Below are positions 27,201 to 42,200 of a stretch of 64,000 nt of DNA, piece by piece. This stretch comes from Membranipora membranacea (lineage: Eukaryota; Bryozoa; Gymnolaemata; Cheilostomatida; Membraniporidae), in assembly GCA_914767715.1 (NCBI GenBank), contig OU612073.1, positions 10,480,001 to 10,544,000 of the forward strand, written 5' to 3'. Both the position numbers and the translations under genes were made by a program. Under the pieces are notes generated by a model. That model saw nothing but the letters and a program-made list of their open reading frames with translations, was not told the origin of the DNA and ran no database searches. Position 1 is the first letter of the stretch; each line of letters begins with the position of its first letter.

Positions 27201-30200
27201 AGAGTTATTGTATGCTTTATGTATAACTATATTACTATATACTGTTTAAACTGGATATACTGTATATAATAGCTGTATAGGTAAATATCATAGGACAGGC
27301 TTCAAGTAAAATTACACTCTTTTTCTAATTGAAATATTTAATGGAAACTAACATATTTGTTGTCTGATAGACATTTGCAGAGAAATATCTGGTCTCTAGT
27401 AACTCACCGACTGGTCAGGTTTGTGTTTCACATCTTCTCTCTCTATCTCTGCTCTATCTCTAATTATTCTATAACCTCATTGTTCTGACCTCTCTCTAGA
27501 CTACTACCTGCTCAGTATATACCCTCACCTACCAAGGTTCAACCAGCATAGAGTTTGCTACCCGGACATAATAATTGAATCACTTTAAATATTTTGACAA
27601 TTCAAAGAAATATTGAAAAAGAAAAATTTAATTGAAAAGTTTGAAAATTTCCAAAAATACTAAAAAATGGGAATAGTAAAAAAAAAGAATTATATTCAAG
27701 TTATATATATTTGAAATTCTCTTATTTTAAATTTTCCAATTTTTCAGATTTTTGGGAATTTTCCAATTTTTTTCAATTTTAAATGTTTTTTTCAATATTT
27801 CTTTTACGTTTAGAGATGATTATTATGAATTGAAGCTAATTGGCGTTCATCATCAACAAGAAGCAAAACTTTATGCTGGTAGCCAATTTTTACAAGACTG
27901 GTATCTACTATCAACCCTCTACCTACACTATTCTACCCTGCCCTATGTGACCAAGATGTTGAGATCTCGAATGCAACTAAACAACTTGGGCACCGGTATC
28001 AACAAGATGAATCCCTCACAACTAAACGAAATGGTTAAAAATTTTATAACGTCAAATTCACTAAGTGCTCAGTTAATGATCTCTTTACAATGTTTCATGT
28101 TTTCAATTTTGAATACAAATTTTTCTTGTTTATCTTCGTTCCGAGTTTCAGTTGTGAATCTACCTATTACACCTTCATTGAATCTTAGAAATGATTAAAT
28201 GAATCGGCATGCTGTCTTTGCATGAGATTAATAGTTGTCCAAGTAATTGTAGATCAAGTAAGATCCATAGTTCACTGATTTGATCGAGCTTGCCTGTATT
28301 TTGGGTTTCTCCAACTCTATTGGAGGGGGGAGGCAACTCAAAATGCAGGCAAATTAGGTCATTCTTGATCTAATAACCCAATAGTATGTCGGAACTGCAT
28401 GATTGCATGATAATGTCACTATTTCCCTCAAGATGTATTATGGTTTAACTATCTATCAGCTTGGGGAAGGGCACGGGGATTAGGGGAATTTCTTACGGGA
28501 AGCTGCTGATATGATGATACTTTGTTTGAAATAATAAATATTATTTAAAAGCTAAGACAGATATACTGCTAAAATAACGCTCAAAAACCCTTAATCAATA
28601 GTGCTCAAAAAAACTGCCAGTGAGACCTATGTAGTTTCCAAATTAATTTGATTTGTTTCAATAAAAACCATTAATATGTAAAATCCATCAATCAGAGCCA
28701 TCTGTATCAGCCAACGTTCTGTATGACAACACAAGCTCATTCTGATATCATAACCTTACATTTTTTATGATATTACAGGGTGCTATCATGCCACCAGCCA
28801 CCACAAGAGTCAACAAAGTCCCACCAGTGCTCTATAGCGATGAAGCTCCAAGATTTCTGTGTAAGTGTTATAATAGAAATAGACCATTCATTGTTTGGGA
28901 AATTTTGTATTAACATAAACCTTCCCAATTTTGTATATCAGGCCTTGTTTTTAACCAGTCGATATTTTTGTAGCATCTCGAATGAGTTTCATGGGTTTAG
29001 TTTGGCTTTATTTTATATGAGTATTTATTTGTTTGTTTGGGTTTGTTTTGAATGTTTGGTAATGGTTTGAGTATAACTTATTTGTATGACGAACAACAAC
29101 ATGTTACTACATTATGTTATATTATATTATTTGTAGTTGTTGACAGCTTGAAGCCGACAGAGGTGATAGTATCCTTCACATCTTTCTCTCAGTGGTTAGA
29201 TCAGCCTGTCCCTCCCAGCCAGGCAGCACCTACCACTACTGCATCCAATCCCTCTCATGCCAACGTCACCAAGGCTGGCAAGGAAAGTAAAGATCCTAAA
29301 ACACCTGATAGACCACCAGCTACCGCTGAACCTCCGTCTGATGTTGGCAGTGTGGTCGGTGGAGCAGAAGGTATGTGATTGTACTATTACTAATACTATT
29401 ACTTAATTCAGATCTCCTGTCAATTCAGATCTTCTGTTAATCCAGAACTCCTCGGGCACAGCCACTGAATGTTGTAACCTTCACCCAAATCTCAATTCAT
29501 TCTAATGTCACTTAGCTCAGACTTTACAAAACAAGTCCTATAGTCTTGCAGTAATCTTTGCAAGTTTAATGGGGCAGATGATAAGGGGAAAACTCAAAAT
29601 AATATGATCTTACAGGATTGTCTGGTCATACTGACAGCTTGAAATAGAGTTGGAAAACTACAAGGCATTGAAAAATGACTGACAATTTAATCTAAGTTTG
29701 TTTGTTTAATTGGCTTTGTGACCCAATCCATTTATGTTTCTATTTAGTATACGGTGAAAAGGAAAAAGAAAGACTACCGATCACTGCAGGAACACTCATT
29801 GCTGAGCCTCACTCGTGGAAATCTCTGGCTATAGGACAACCTGTACTAAGGATCAGGACTACTGCCAACAGGTGGGGTCATCAAAGAGGGTTATCTTAAA
29901 AACCGCTTATGATAGGATAAAAATGATTTTTGATTCAGAGTCTGCACCATTGAATACCCTGTGAGACAGGGTTTCCAAATCATTGGAGGCTTGAATGTTG
30001 ATCAATCTTAATTTTAGTGACGAAACTCATGAAAAATTTCTGCCAAATTGTCCGCAAAACAGGCATAAAATGCTATAATTGACTATCCAATTACTAAAAT
30101 TATTTCCCAAATTATGTCCATACGAGTTTTCAATGTTGCAGATTCTGAATCAAAAATAATTTTTATCCTATTATAAGCGGTTTTCAAGATAACCCTCTTT

Positions 30201-33200
30201 TCAGCACGTTTTTCCTATGCAGCGTGGGTTAAAAGTACCCAACTGGAGAAAGGACAACTCCGAATTGAGGCCTAAATCAGAGCTCAGTAAACTGTCTATA
30301 TCTGTGTTATACTATGATGTTGTTTTTACATCTCATGATGTATAATGCCTTGGTTGTGCCTCATTTTCTGCCTGGCTTTTATGAATGATTATTTTTTATA
30401 TCAACATCTTCCACTTTATTCTCACAGATCTGCAGCATTGTCTCTCCCTGCCGGCCGTCATGTACTCAAGTTTAACATGTCAGCACCCCTCGGCTATTAT
30501 GTCAATCTTGTATCCACCACTGAATTTACATTTGGTGATGAGGAAGAAGTTATGCCTAAACTAAGAGCTGTAAGTCTGACATGTAATTCATTGTGGTGTA
30601 GACAGAAAAATGGGATATAATGTATATAATATGATAAATATATTATCGTGAATTAGTGTAGACAATTGAAAAACTTGTTTTCACTGTGAAAGCCAGGACA
30701 TTGTCAATTGTCATATTGGGCATAGAAATTTCTCAATCATCTTCAGAGAACTTGAGGTGACTGAGGAAATCTTTAAATAGATGTCTTGGCTCATCCAAAC
30801 TTAGGTGCTATAATTTTGTATGGAGTCATTATTTGACCTCACTTTCTTGGTGTTTATGCATGATTACTGCTTATGAAAAGTTGTTCAACTAAGATTACAG
30901 TATTTATATCTATTTCCTATTTCAATTTTCTGAATATGTCCAAATCATGTTTGCAGGAGAGCTTGAGATACAAGGATAATGCTATGAGTATAATACAGAA
31001 TCTATGTAAGTGTATGCAAGCATTCAACGATGTGGAAGCCTTTGTCAGAGCTTGGGACAGCTTCGAGTTGTCTCACTGCCCTTACAGAGGAGAAAAACAG
31101 ATTTCAAAAACACAGCATTATAAGGTGAGTGAGTGTGATTTATATGTAATCGTCTTCAAGTTGTTCAGCTCACAGATATTGATGTGAAGGTGAATGAGGG
31201 ATGATTAGATAGAGCACTTTCAGTACGCAAGTGTTGAAAGTTCCACCATTTAATCTCACTGAAGTTCACAGACTGTTGATTCTTTGTTTCGCAGTGATGT
31301 ACTTCAACCTTCCAGAAAACCAGGCTGTGTATGACACTTATACATAAGTTTCTCAGTTTTCCAGCAGAAAGGAACCTTTCTATCAAATTTGACAATCACT
31401 ATGGTCCCATGCCTTGAATTTGTGGTTCAATTCTATTCTGAATTATGAATGCTAAGGATTTCCATGACGGAAAAAAACATGAAAAACATCTACCGCCGCC
31501 GGGATTCGAATCCGGATCTCCCGCGTCGACACCCTTTGAAGGCTTTGTGTGCAAGCGCGCTATTTGCCTATTTGGAAATTGTTGGATTCAACACGGTATG
31601 TGTATTCGCGTCAAAAAAGTCATTCATCACAATCGGAATTTGACTTTAATGCCATTTCCATGGGGCGATTACTCCCGAAATCCTTATGAAATCGCAACAT
31701 GGGACCATAGTGAATAGCAATGTGGGAACAACTAGGCCAGAAAAACACCATAGTAATGCTTCGCTGAGTAGTTCATGATTTCACTTGTAGGTTTTTATCG
31801 ATGCACTGTACAGGACATTGAGAGAAAAGCTTCCAGTAGAGTTACAGAATATAGAAACATCGTTTGCTGTCAGAGCGCTGTTTGTTGATTCAACTACTCC
31901 TAACATACTCGGCTTATCAGCTTCAAGCAGACCAGGTACCTACTATACCAGTAATATGTGATTTCATTTAGTTCACAAAAAATGTATAATCTTTAGGTAG
32001 TGATATGAAATACTGATCTAGTGTTTTATTCTCCCCTGTTTACTTGTCGATATTATATAAGGTTTTGTAGCTAAATTTTAACATTAGTCACGGTTGTAGT
32101 GACCTTTCACTATCAATCACCGGTGGAATGTTGCTATGAACCAGCGATATTGTCCTAAACTTATACCAACATTTCTCTTTCTCAATTAAGGAACTCAGTT
32201 TCTTCGTGTTGTTTGTAAGCAACGGGCTCTCATATCTCTACTAAGCTTCCCATAATCCTGCTCTCAGCATAACCCTTTTAGCAGAAAAAAATTGTCTATG
32301 GAACCTTGTCACCTAATCAGGACACTATTTGGGTGTCCAGAAAATTAAATCTAGACTCAATTTTTTTCTGTGAATCAGAAGTAACAGATAAATAAATTAA
32401 AATTATGTGATGGATCCATGTAAGCAAGGGAGGAAATTAACTAGGCATATATAGTTGTCTCTCACATTTGAAGGAATGATAACTCTAAACTGCCACAAAC
32501 ATATCTATTTTTTTGCTGTTTCCTTTGTGGAAGCGTAAGCCTGCTGCTTAACAAGATTGAGCTGCTTTTATTCTCACATAATTTGGGAGCGGGAGGGGGT
32601 CATGATTGACATTTAGGACGATATATATTAGATAAGAATTTATTGCAACTCTCACAGAAACCATCTGGTTTGTGATGGAGTTGTTTTAAATGAATAAAAG
32701 TAAAAAATTCAAAAATGTAGTGTGAATCAAAAACCAGATAGCATATTTTACAAGCTTATGGAGTACTTTGCGTAATTTATGTCATCTTTTTTCATATATA
32801 CTTAATTCATCCTATTTGACTAGATTCTACTGTACCCAGCCAATCGAAAAGCCTACAGGGTGACAATGTGTCCCTGTCGGGAAAACCCACGCCCACTAAA
32901 CGTCGTGGTCTGGTCGTCGAGACTAACGAAGATATGCGTATGACATCGTTACCATGTCTCATTTGTTATTTTCACTCTGTTTGTTCTTGTGTCATGTTCT
33001 TTCCACCTCACCTACGAATTTGACTACAGACCTAGACTCGTTAGCATCATGATTTTTTTTCAATTTCATGACTGGCTTACCATAAAATCTTGAAATTTGT
33101 AATTCCTTATTATAAGGGTAAAATAACGCTCTCCATGGTATGAGACCGTGTATTAGGTGGAATCGCTGGCTACTGACCTTGAATACGTTTCACAGTGGAC

Positions 33201-36200
33201 AAAGGGTGGAACTAATGACGAGGAAACTTAGTCACCATCTAATATATTAGGGCTGGTTCTAGTTATGTTCAATAATATTTCTGTTCTGTGCTTCATTCTT
33301 AATGTATCTCAGGTCTATGGTTAACAGCTATACTTTGTGATTTCATGATAGTTGAACTTCTTGGTTTCAAATGTCTGGTTTATCGTTTACCTCACACCCT
33401 TTTTTGTGAGCATGGTTTAATCTCCTGTTCATTTTCCATTGTTTCATAAAGCTGTTTTATTCAGATTAACAGCCAAATTTGGTCTGTCTGGTGGCTGGTT
33501 TTCTATGGATAAAAGTAGACTCATTTAATTCCTGTGTCTTATTTTTTAAATCCCAAAGCAATTCCTTTTTTCATCAAACTCATGTTGTCTGAAATCTATC
33601 CATTTGATATTATACTGTGATCATCATTGTAGCCACTGGAGCCAGCACAAGCCACAGAGGGTCAGCTAAAGAAAAGAAAGACAAGAATAAAGGAGGCAGT
33701 AAGTTCAGACACACATATTTCATGCTTTGGCCGAGAAATTTCAGACACTGACCATGCTTTGAAACCATTTAAATTGCTACATCCTAATATGCTGATGTTT
33801 AGTTTTAAGCTTTCCCGTGCTCAAGCAACTTTAGGCCACTGAATTTGAGTACATTGACTCATTTTCTCTGCTCATCAAACAAACAGCTTTTAAATCACCT
33901 TATGGCAAAGTTTCATATTTGACCTTGACCTTTTGACCTTGACCTCTCAGAGAGCGGTGTTGTGGATCCGGGTGTAGAATTACCCCCTGTTGGTAAGAGA
34001 CTCACATTTACCAGGGCATATTTAAATATATATACCAATCTACTCATGCTCATGCTCCTTTACGCATGTCTATGATTTTCTGGTTATGGTTTGTTGAATG
34101 TTCTGGTTAAACCTGTTCAACAAATGGGTTGGTTACGGAATCCAAAGCTGTCTCAACTTTCTTGCATCTACAAAAAAATGCATGAAAATATTATTTTTTC
34201 TTTTCTCATGGCTCACGGACTCTTTGGCTATTCTAACACCATATATTCACTCACTCGCTTGACCCAAAAGATTTAACATGATAAGGCAGTAGGTAGATGA
34301 CATTGCATGCCCTAACTTCTAGTTAAATTATTACGGAAAAGGTGCAGAACAATAATTTGCTTCACATTCTAGAGGCCCATATTATAGAGACACCTGGTGA
34401 GTATGGCCGGAGTATGTGACGGCTTAGTTTTCAGTGATTTGTTGATTATGTAAATTCTCATGCTAGCAAAATTTGAGTAGCTTCGATGGATTGTTTTTAT
34501 TTCTAAATTTTTGAGTGAACTGACATTTTGACTATTACGCTGCAGTGTTTGAGTTGAGTTTTATTACCTCATTATTCAAGAGAAGTACTGGCAAGGCTTT
34601 GCATGTTATGCTTTATTCATCTCGTCCACAAAATGTCTGTTTATTTTTCCCAACCTCAGTATGCATTTGTATAAGTAGCAGTTTTGGGTTTTGTCTTACC
34701 TAAGCTAGTGACATATCATTGAGAATATTTTAATTCTCGTAACATGCGTATGTTCTGTGGGCTTTAGATGCGCGTGAGGGTGGCATCAGTGAGGTCATGG
34801 CTATTTTTGTCATAATGCAGGCAAGCAAAACTGACATATCGTGAGTCACACTGCTATGATGGACTGTTCCCTTGTCAAATTGTCGGTATGGCAAGCGTTT
34901 CATCAAGTTTGTTTGTCACATCATATAAGGACCCTCATACAGGCTGACCTTTTTAGTAGAGCTGGTGATAATTTTGGTAGTATGTGAGGTGTCATTAATC
35001 TTCTATTTTATGCACCTTTTGATAATGCTTTTCGATGTGATAGTGGTTGTATAAATACCCTAATATGTATTCACTTCCTTCTCTAGGAGAAACTGAAAAG
35101 GTACCTGAGAGATGGGTGGACCATGATCCCACTGTAGAGGAGATGTTGGCTCAGGTAAAGATCAGTAAAACCTTCCGAGGACACTTTGTTAGACGCCTCT
35201 ACCAGGCCAGGACACCTGGTAATGATCTCCACCAGAGGACCTGTGATACTCTGAATAAACTATGTCAAGCTCTTGAGTCAAAGACTGAGGAGGCGGGACT
35301 AGGTGTACTCAAGTGAGTGATGTCCTCAAATTCAATATAGTACAAGCACTACAACCCTTCTCGAGTTATTGGTAATGGTATTACAGTTCAAATAACAAGA
35401 AAAACATCAATATTCAATACCAACCACTATTTTCAATGCTTATCTATATCGTGAGGGATGGATAGATCACTCACCACTCACTCCTCCAGTTTTCATTCAA
35501 TAATAAGCCAAGCGCTGTAAAAGAAAATTAAATTTAAAAAGTTGATTCTCACTCAGGACATGTTATAAGTTGATCATGGCTCGGTGGAAACCTGTCATGT
35601 ATGATGGATATTCGTAAGTAACCACACAATATGCACTACATCATAACCATAGCTTTAGTTATCACTCCTAGGTAGATCATAAACAGAGTAGGTCCAATTT
35701 TTAGCAATCAGGTTTGATCCATATAGAGTTGCATCCTCTTACTATTTGCAGAGGACAACAACTCCAAATAAAGGCTTAGTGATCAAACTTGAACAACCAT
35801 TTATGAATGTCTAGCTTACAATCATGTACAATATTGTTTTTATAGACTCTACCACTGTTGTTTCCGTAGCCAAATGTTGTTACAATTATAAATAAGTAGT
35901 GAATTTAATCTGGTGATGGTTTCTTTTTATTTCCTCTCTAATTATTTTAGAGCAACCATACAGTCCTCTACCGGATATGCTATTGATAGAAGCGTTGAAG
36001 TTAAACAATCTTATCATGTTTCTTGTAGGCTATTTTTCAAAGCAGAGCCGGATTTGATGCCAAAGTATCCGTTCTACAAGGATGAGTGGAATAAGATAGC
36101 TTACAATGATTACTCTGGCAGTTACCCCGACCAGCCATCTCATACATGGTTTATAGTATTCAGAGAGATATTCTATGTTACTGAGGAGACATTATGTGTG

Positions 36201-39200
36201 CCCAAAATGTATATAACGGTAAGTACCAACATGTTTGAGCTTTCTGAGCTTTGAATATTACACTAAGCTGTCATTGGGAATTAAAATGTGATGATCAACT
36301 GCATAAAATTGAGAGAATTCTGCACACGCTAAGTATTTAACATCAAAGTCAGGTTGTAATTTTACGCCTGTAGATTATGGTGGTGATAAGTTTAATTGCA
36401 GAGTATTTGAGTCTTTTTATAAAGTTTCCTCCTCTTTGCTTTGTATTTCATGCTATGTCGATCCTATGACTGCCCCAACGTTTTGTGTAGGAAAGATCCT
36501 AGCACACACTTGCAACACAGTCAACATAAATTCCTAGCTATACAAAAATATTATTCTGATTTCAGGGAGGATTGAATACCTGTTTATTGAGAGTCGTAGA
36601 TAATGACACAGGGCTTGAACTACCAAGAGTGTTCCAGAAGGTGGCCCCACATGTGTACAAGCGCAACAAGAAAGGTATGGTAATAGGTGTCAGTGATTGA
36701 ATAAATAAACTCATTCCTTTCTTTTATTCACTGGATATCCAACAACAAAATCAAAATTTTGTAAAGGAATCAGATTAGCGTATTTAATTGATGTGATATA
36801 CGCCAGACACATTATGCAAAGACACATTTTGCAGATACAACTTATGCGGGTACACATTATGCAGATACACATTATGCGGATACACATTATGCAGATGCCA
36901 TACACACATTATGCGTATACACATTATGCGGATATACATAATGCAATAACTTTATTTTTATAGGATACACATTTGTGGCGGAGGCCAGATCACTAGATAA
37001 CCCAGTAGTAGGAAACAAGTGGAAGATGAGGCTCATAGGATCTATGGAGAAACTGCCGACTCCACGAACCAGACCTGGTAACACAGAGCCTGCAGTACAA
37101 AGCTCCTTTAGTACTAAGGAGATCAGGGACTACTATCTACCACAAGAGAACTGTGTTATGCTTAGGTATGTGTATGTGAAACATTTAATCTAGATGAGTA
37201 AAGTTTATGCATGAGGGAAAGATCAACACTTCGTGAAACGAAATTTCCGGCCTGCTAATATAGACAGTTTTCTGAGCTCTGATTTAGGCCACAATTTGGA
37301 GTTGTCCTCTCTCCAGTTTGGTACTTTTAACCCATGCTGCATAGGAAAAACATGCTGAAAAGAGGGTTATCTTGAAAACCGCATATAAAAGGATAAAAGT
37401 TATTTTTGATTCAGAATCTGCAACATTGAAAACACATATGGACATAGTTTGGGAAATAATTTTAGTATTTCGATAGTCAATTATAGCACTTATCGCCTGT
37501 TTCGCAGACAATTTGGCAGAATCTTTCATGAGTTCCGTCACTAAAATTATGATTTATCAACATTCAAGCCTCTAATGATTTGGAAACCTATCTCACAGGG
37601 TTTTCAATGGTGCAGACTCTGAATCAAAAATCATTTTTATCTTAACATTAGCAGTTTTCAATATAACCCTCTTTCAGCAGGTTTTTCCTATGCGGCGTGG
37701 GTTAAAAGTACCAAACTGGAGAGAGGACAACTCAGAATTGAGGCATAAATAAGAGCTCAGAAAACTGTCTTTTCTTCATTACTTTGCAAAACTCCGTCCT
37801 TAGCCGGTGACAGTTAGTGCTAGCCAACATTAGGTGACACCCAAACTAGCTGAACTAAGCTCTAGCGAATATTTACTCCACTTTGCTTTGATCGGTTCTC
37901 CATTTGATTGTGTATTGACCACAATAAGTTTTCCTGGCCCTGTTATGAACTTTGTCTGCAAAGGCTAACTTTGCTCTCAGTTGGCAGATTGTTAAAATTT
38001 CTCGTTACACCACAATTGATTTCAACCCCCTGGCCCCCGAGAGCATTAGCTATCTGAACTCAATGCGCATAAAATAATGAAAAAGAATTCTTGGTTTTTC
38101 TGCAGATATGTGGTGAAAGTTTATGAGGACAATCATTTGGTGAGTCTACAGCTGAACACGTCAAAGTCGGACGTTTATATAAAGCTTCAGATATTAGACC
38201 ATGAAGAGGAGCTGGTATCCGCTGTCGGTAAAGGTCATGTAGTTCTGTCTTCATTCATCTTCCTGAAAGACTTTAACCCCTCTGAGGATACGGAGAAAAG
38301 ACCAAGTTCTAGAGGATGTAAGTTAAGTTAAATATCGCCTTCAATCGTTTTTTGTTTAGCTTCTACTTGCACATAAACCATAAGATCACTTTGTATTTGA
38401 TAGTTTCCACTTGCCTGCCCAGTTGAGCATGATTTTTTTTCATTTTAATTTAAAGATTGAAAAAAATTTATCTCAGGCACTGTGTTGTCTTTCCTTGTTC
38501 CAATTTCATACCATGATTGGCTCAGGCAGTCAATTACTGAAATACTGTATACTATTTTTGCTGCTATTCATCAACCAGTATTGATAATGGTATGTATCCT
38601 GTTTTAGCCAATAAAGGTGGAAAAGGTAAACCATCAAGAGAAGCAAAGAGAACTGGATCTGCCACCCAGTCTGTGAGTAATTTATTTCCAGCTTCCCTTG
38701 CCTTTGTGCTAAATTACGTTTGCAAAATACCATCCTACTCTAAAGGACATGCTTCATCTCTTGCTGTATATTAACATTGCCTATAAGAAAAAACGTCTAT
38801 CACATATTTTGCTTGTCATCAGCCAGCTCATGAAGTGCGAGTCAACCTGAGAAAACTTTTCAGAAGTCGATCTCGAATGATTCGTATTATCAGTCGCGCA
38901 CTTAAATCTTCTGCTAAAACGCCGGTAAACTTGTGCTCAACAATAATTTTTGTTGGATTAGCCCAAATATAGCCATGCGGCAATCTCTTAAAATACATCT
39001 ATTGTTTACCCTGCTCCCTGTTTTTCACTCTAACAGCAAGGTTCTAACAGACTTTATGTTCTGTATACTATTCATCACCATAGCCATTTATTTAGCTAAT
39101 ATCCGCAACATTTTAACTGTTTTTTGTGACATTGTGTCACAAAATACATATTTATTGTTGCGCTCAGTGACAGCTTTCAATCATAAAATCTATCAGGCTA

Positions 39201-42200
39201 ATGTGCCAGAAAACGCTGTCCAATTAATTGGTCATGTTAACTCGTCATTTTCTGTGCTATTGCTTCAACTTACGTGACCCTGATGTTTAAATAAGAGCAC
39301 AACTCTATTAAAAATCCCAATTTTAACAGAAATCATCCACAGGACGAATGTCACGTTTGATACTGGTATGTGTGCAACCCTTTATAAAGGTATCTTTTCT
39401 TGCTGACTCTAGCCAATGTGTCGGCTCTGACCTGATTGGCTGTTGGTGGGAGTGTGTCTCCTCACCCACCAGCCAATCAGAGCGACACATTGGCTAGCTG
39501 CCCCCTGGTATCTCTCAAAGCTTTTTATGATGCACAAAATACAGCAATACATTGTAATTACTTTTACAAATGTAAAAAAACAGCTGCTTTTCTTGATTGT
39601 TGTGTTTTCCCTGAAATACATATTTACAGCAACAAATACTACTAGCTAGATTTATTCTTGCCCTCACACTTAGAGAACTATGACTTGCACATTTATCAGT
39701 ATCGATATTCCTGATGTTGCATGCTTCCAAGCAAGGGGAGTAAGATACCACCAACTATGATTTACTAGGCTGTCTTCCTTGCAATTTGCATATGATGTGC
39801 ATTCAATAATGACGCTCCCCTCAATTTCTTGAGCGTGACTATGAAAACTTCCCAACAAAACAAATATGCTAGAAGATGCTCGTGTCAACTACCAATAGCC
39901 GTGCCATAGTAATCAAGTCTCACAAAATATCTGGAAAAAATTTAGTGAGGTATGAAATTACTATACAGTCAACTCCTAGCCAGCCAATAGCCCAGATGGT
40001 GGTAATTTGATTACCTCCAAACAGCAGCAAAGATAGTTCATGAAAGCGAGAAAGGTCTGATAATTAAAAATCCTTTTATGAACTTATCTTAATTGATTTC
40101 TATCTCCCTACAGCCAAGAGCAGGAAGTAGAACATCATTAGATGGAGGCGAGGAAGAGGAAATCAGAGAAGTAGACACGAGACCCCACAAGTATATAATA
40201 CAGGCTATGGTACTAAGGGATAGCTGGCCTCTTAACCAGCATCAGTGGGCATTTGTACAAGAACTCAAAGACAAAGACAAAGAAGAGCTTAAAGGTACTC
40301 AAGCTAAAAAAAGCTGAAAGCTTTCATTACCACACTTGCAGCTTTATCATCACAAACAGCTATATTGCACTCTTTCTGCCCACATATTTCTATTCTCATT
40401 GCTCTTGTCTCAGCATTAACACTGTCAATATGGATTTGATTGTCACATCATCATGCACTCTTCTTTGCTGAATACCTTCAAGCTTGTGTCTACTAAACAA
40501 CTCACCCTGCCACCCTTACTATCCATAAGATCATGTTCCATCCAAGTATATTTGTTGGCCAGTATAAGTATGAAAGCGGGTGAATCGGGTCAACTTGATC
40601 TAGCCAATCAAAAGCATAAGGTTACTAATGAATCTTTCCTCCACTGTGATAGTGTTTGGTCCAAAGAAGCCTGATGGTGCAGCTGCTTTAAAATTGGCGA
40701 ATCAGAGGGGCCTACAAACATCTCCTAGCCGAGTGAGCCAATCAGGTCTGTGTTAAAAAGCTGTTTTATAGTAGTTTCTTTCTGTTGTTCCATTTTGAGA
40801 TTTATATGTTTGATTTAATTGATCAGCCATTCTTGAAAAGCTTAAACCAAATATCTTGTTGACATGGTAAGATCAAGTTCAATTAGTTCCTGCTAATTTT
40901 TTAAGGAAAGAGCTTTCCATTTAGGGTATTTTCCGGCACACTATGAGGATATTTATATAAATAATTTGAACAGGGATGGAAAATAACCTTCACCATATGA
41001 TTCATAGCTGATATCTTGCTGTTTAAACTCCAAGATCCTAGCTTTTTGTATGAATTCTAGCTTTCATCCTCATGTTCATCTCATAAATTCAAGACATGTC
41101 TTAGCAGCCTCAAGGTCTAACACATTAACCTGTCTATCCAAACTCCAATCAATACAATACACATTGCCCCATTCATCCCTCACCGAAACTCAACATTCCT
41201 ATATACAGGTCAGGGCGAGGGAAATTTAACTGAAAAATATTTAAACCAAATCCCTTCTTCACCTGGTGTCAGGGAGAGGTTGAACTCTCCCACCCTCAAA
41301 TTAGGTTTGTTAAACAAGCACCCGATGTGCTATAAGTTGTCTCTACCTTTATTATACACAACTACTTTTCATTTCTATCAAGTTCAGGACAATAGTATAA
41401 TAATTTAATACCTCACTTCTAAGTTTTACCAGGAATCAGAAGACATAATACCATAAATTTACTGTGTATTCAAATATTTAAAGATAATCACCATATTGTT
41501 AGCTATATAAATTTTTTATGTCCCAGAGGAGTAAAAATAAGCCAGAGTTTCGTTGTTGCTAGTTTGGGGTCACTTAATGTTGGCTATCACCAATTATTGC
41601 TACCTTAGTAGGACTTTATATAAGAAAATGAAGTTGAGTGAATGTTAACTAGCCATAATTTTTGCTTTTTTATTCCTCTAGTGTTATTTCTCAAAGCCTC
41701 CGAATTTTGCTATTTAATACGCTTTAAAATTATTATTCAAATTACAATAATGGCCGCTTTGCTGCCTTCAACCTTCAGCCTATTTTATCGATTTGTTGTT
41801 ACAGCTACTCATGATGAAGGTACTATAATTTGAAGCATAACATCACCAGCACCACCATAAGCAGCTAAAATTCAGTTGCTATTTGCTTCCTGTGTGACTC
41901 TCAATACCCTACAGGATGAAAAAAATATTGCATTTGAATTTAGTAGTTAGAGGGTGTGGTTTTGAAGCTTTTTATGAAAAATTAAGAGTTGTCCCCTTAA
42001 TTTCTGCAAGAAATCGACTTATTGAATACCTCTGCCAAAAAAAATTAAGCAAGGAGAAGTAAATCCTCCTTGATTTATCCGCAGGAATAAAAATAATTTG
42101 AATTTCACATAAATTAATTATATATTCATCCTGTAAGGTATGCATATTTTTGATTTGTTTGAAGGTGAAAATAATAATGATGTCATGAATCCAGTCTGAA

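Noticed and set aside
31487-31570. Functional tRNA gene on the minus strand
   Set aside because: The B box is good, but the A box and anticodon arm do not fold convincingly and a T-rich tail follows; kept as SINE-like.
34768-34773. Six-nucleotide microexon
   Set aside because: Splice signals and phase fit, but six bases are far too few to support from sequence alone.
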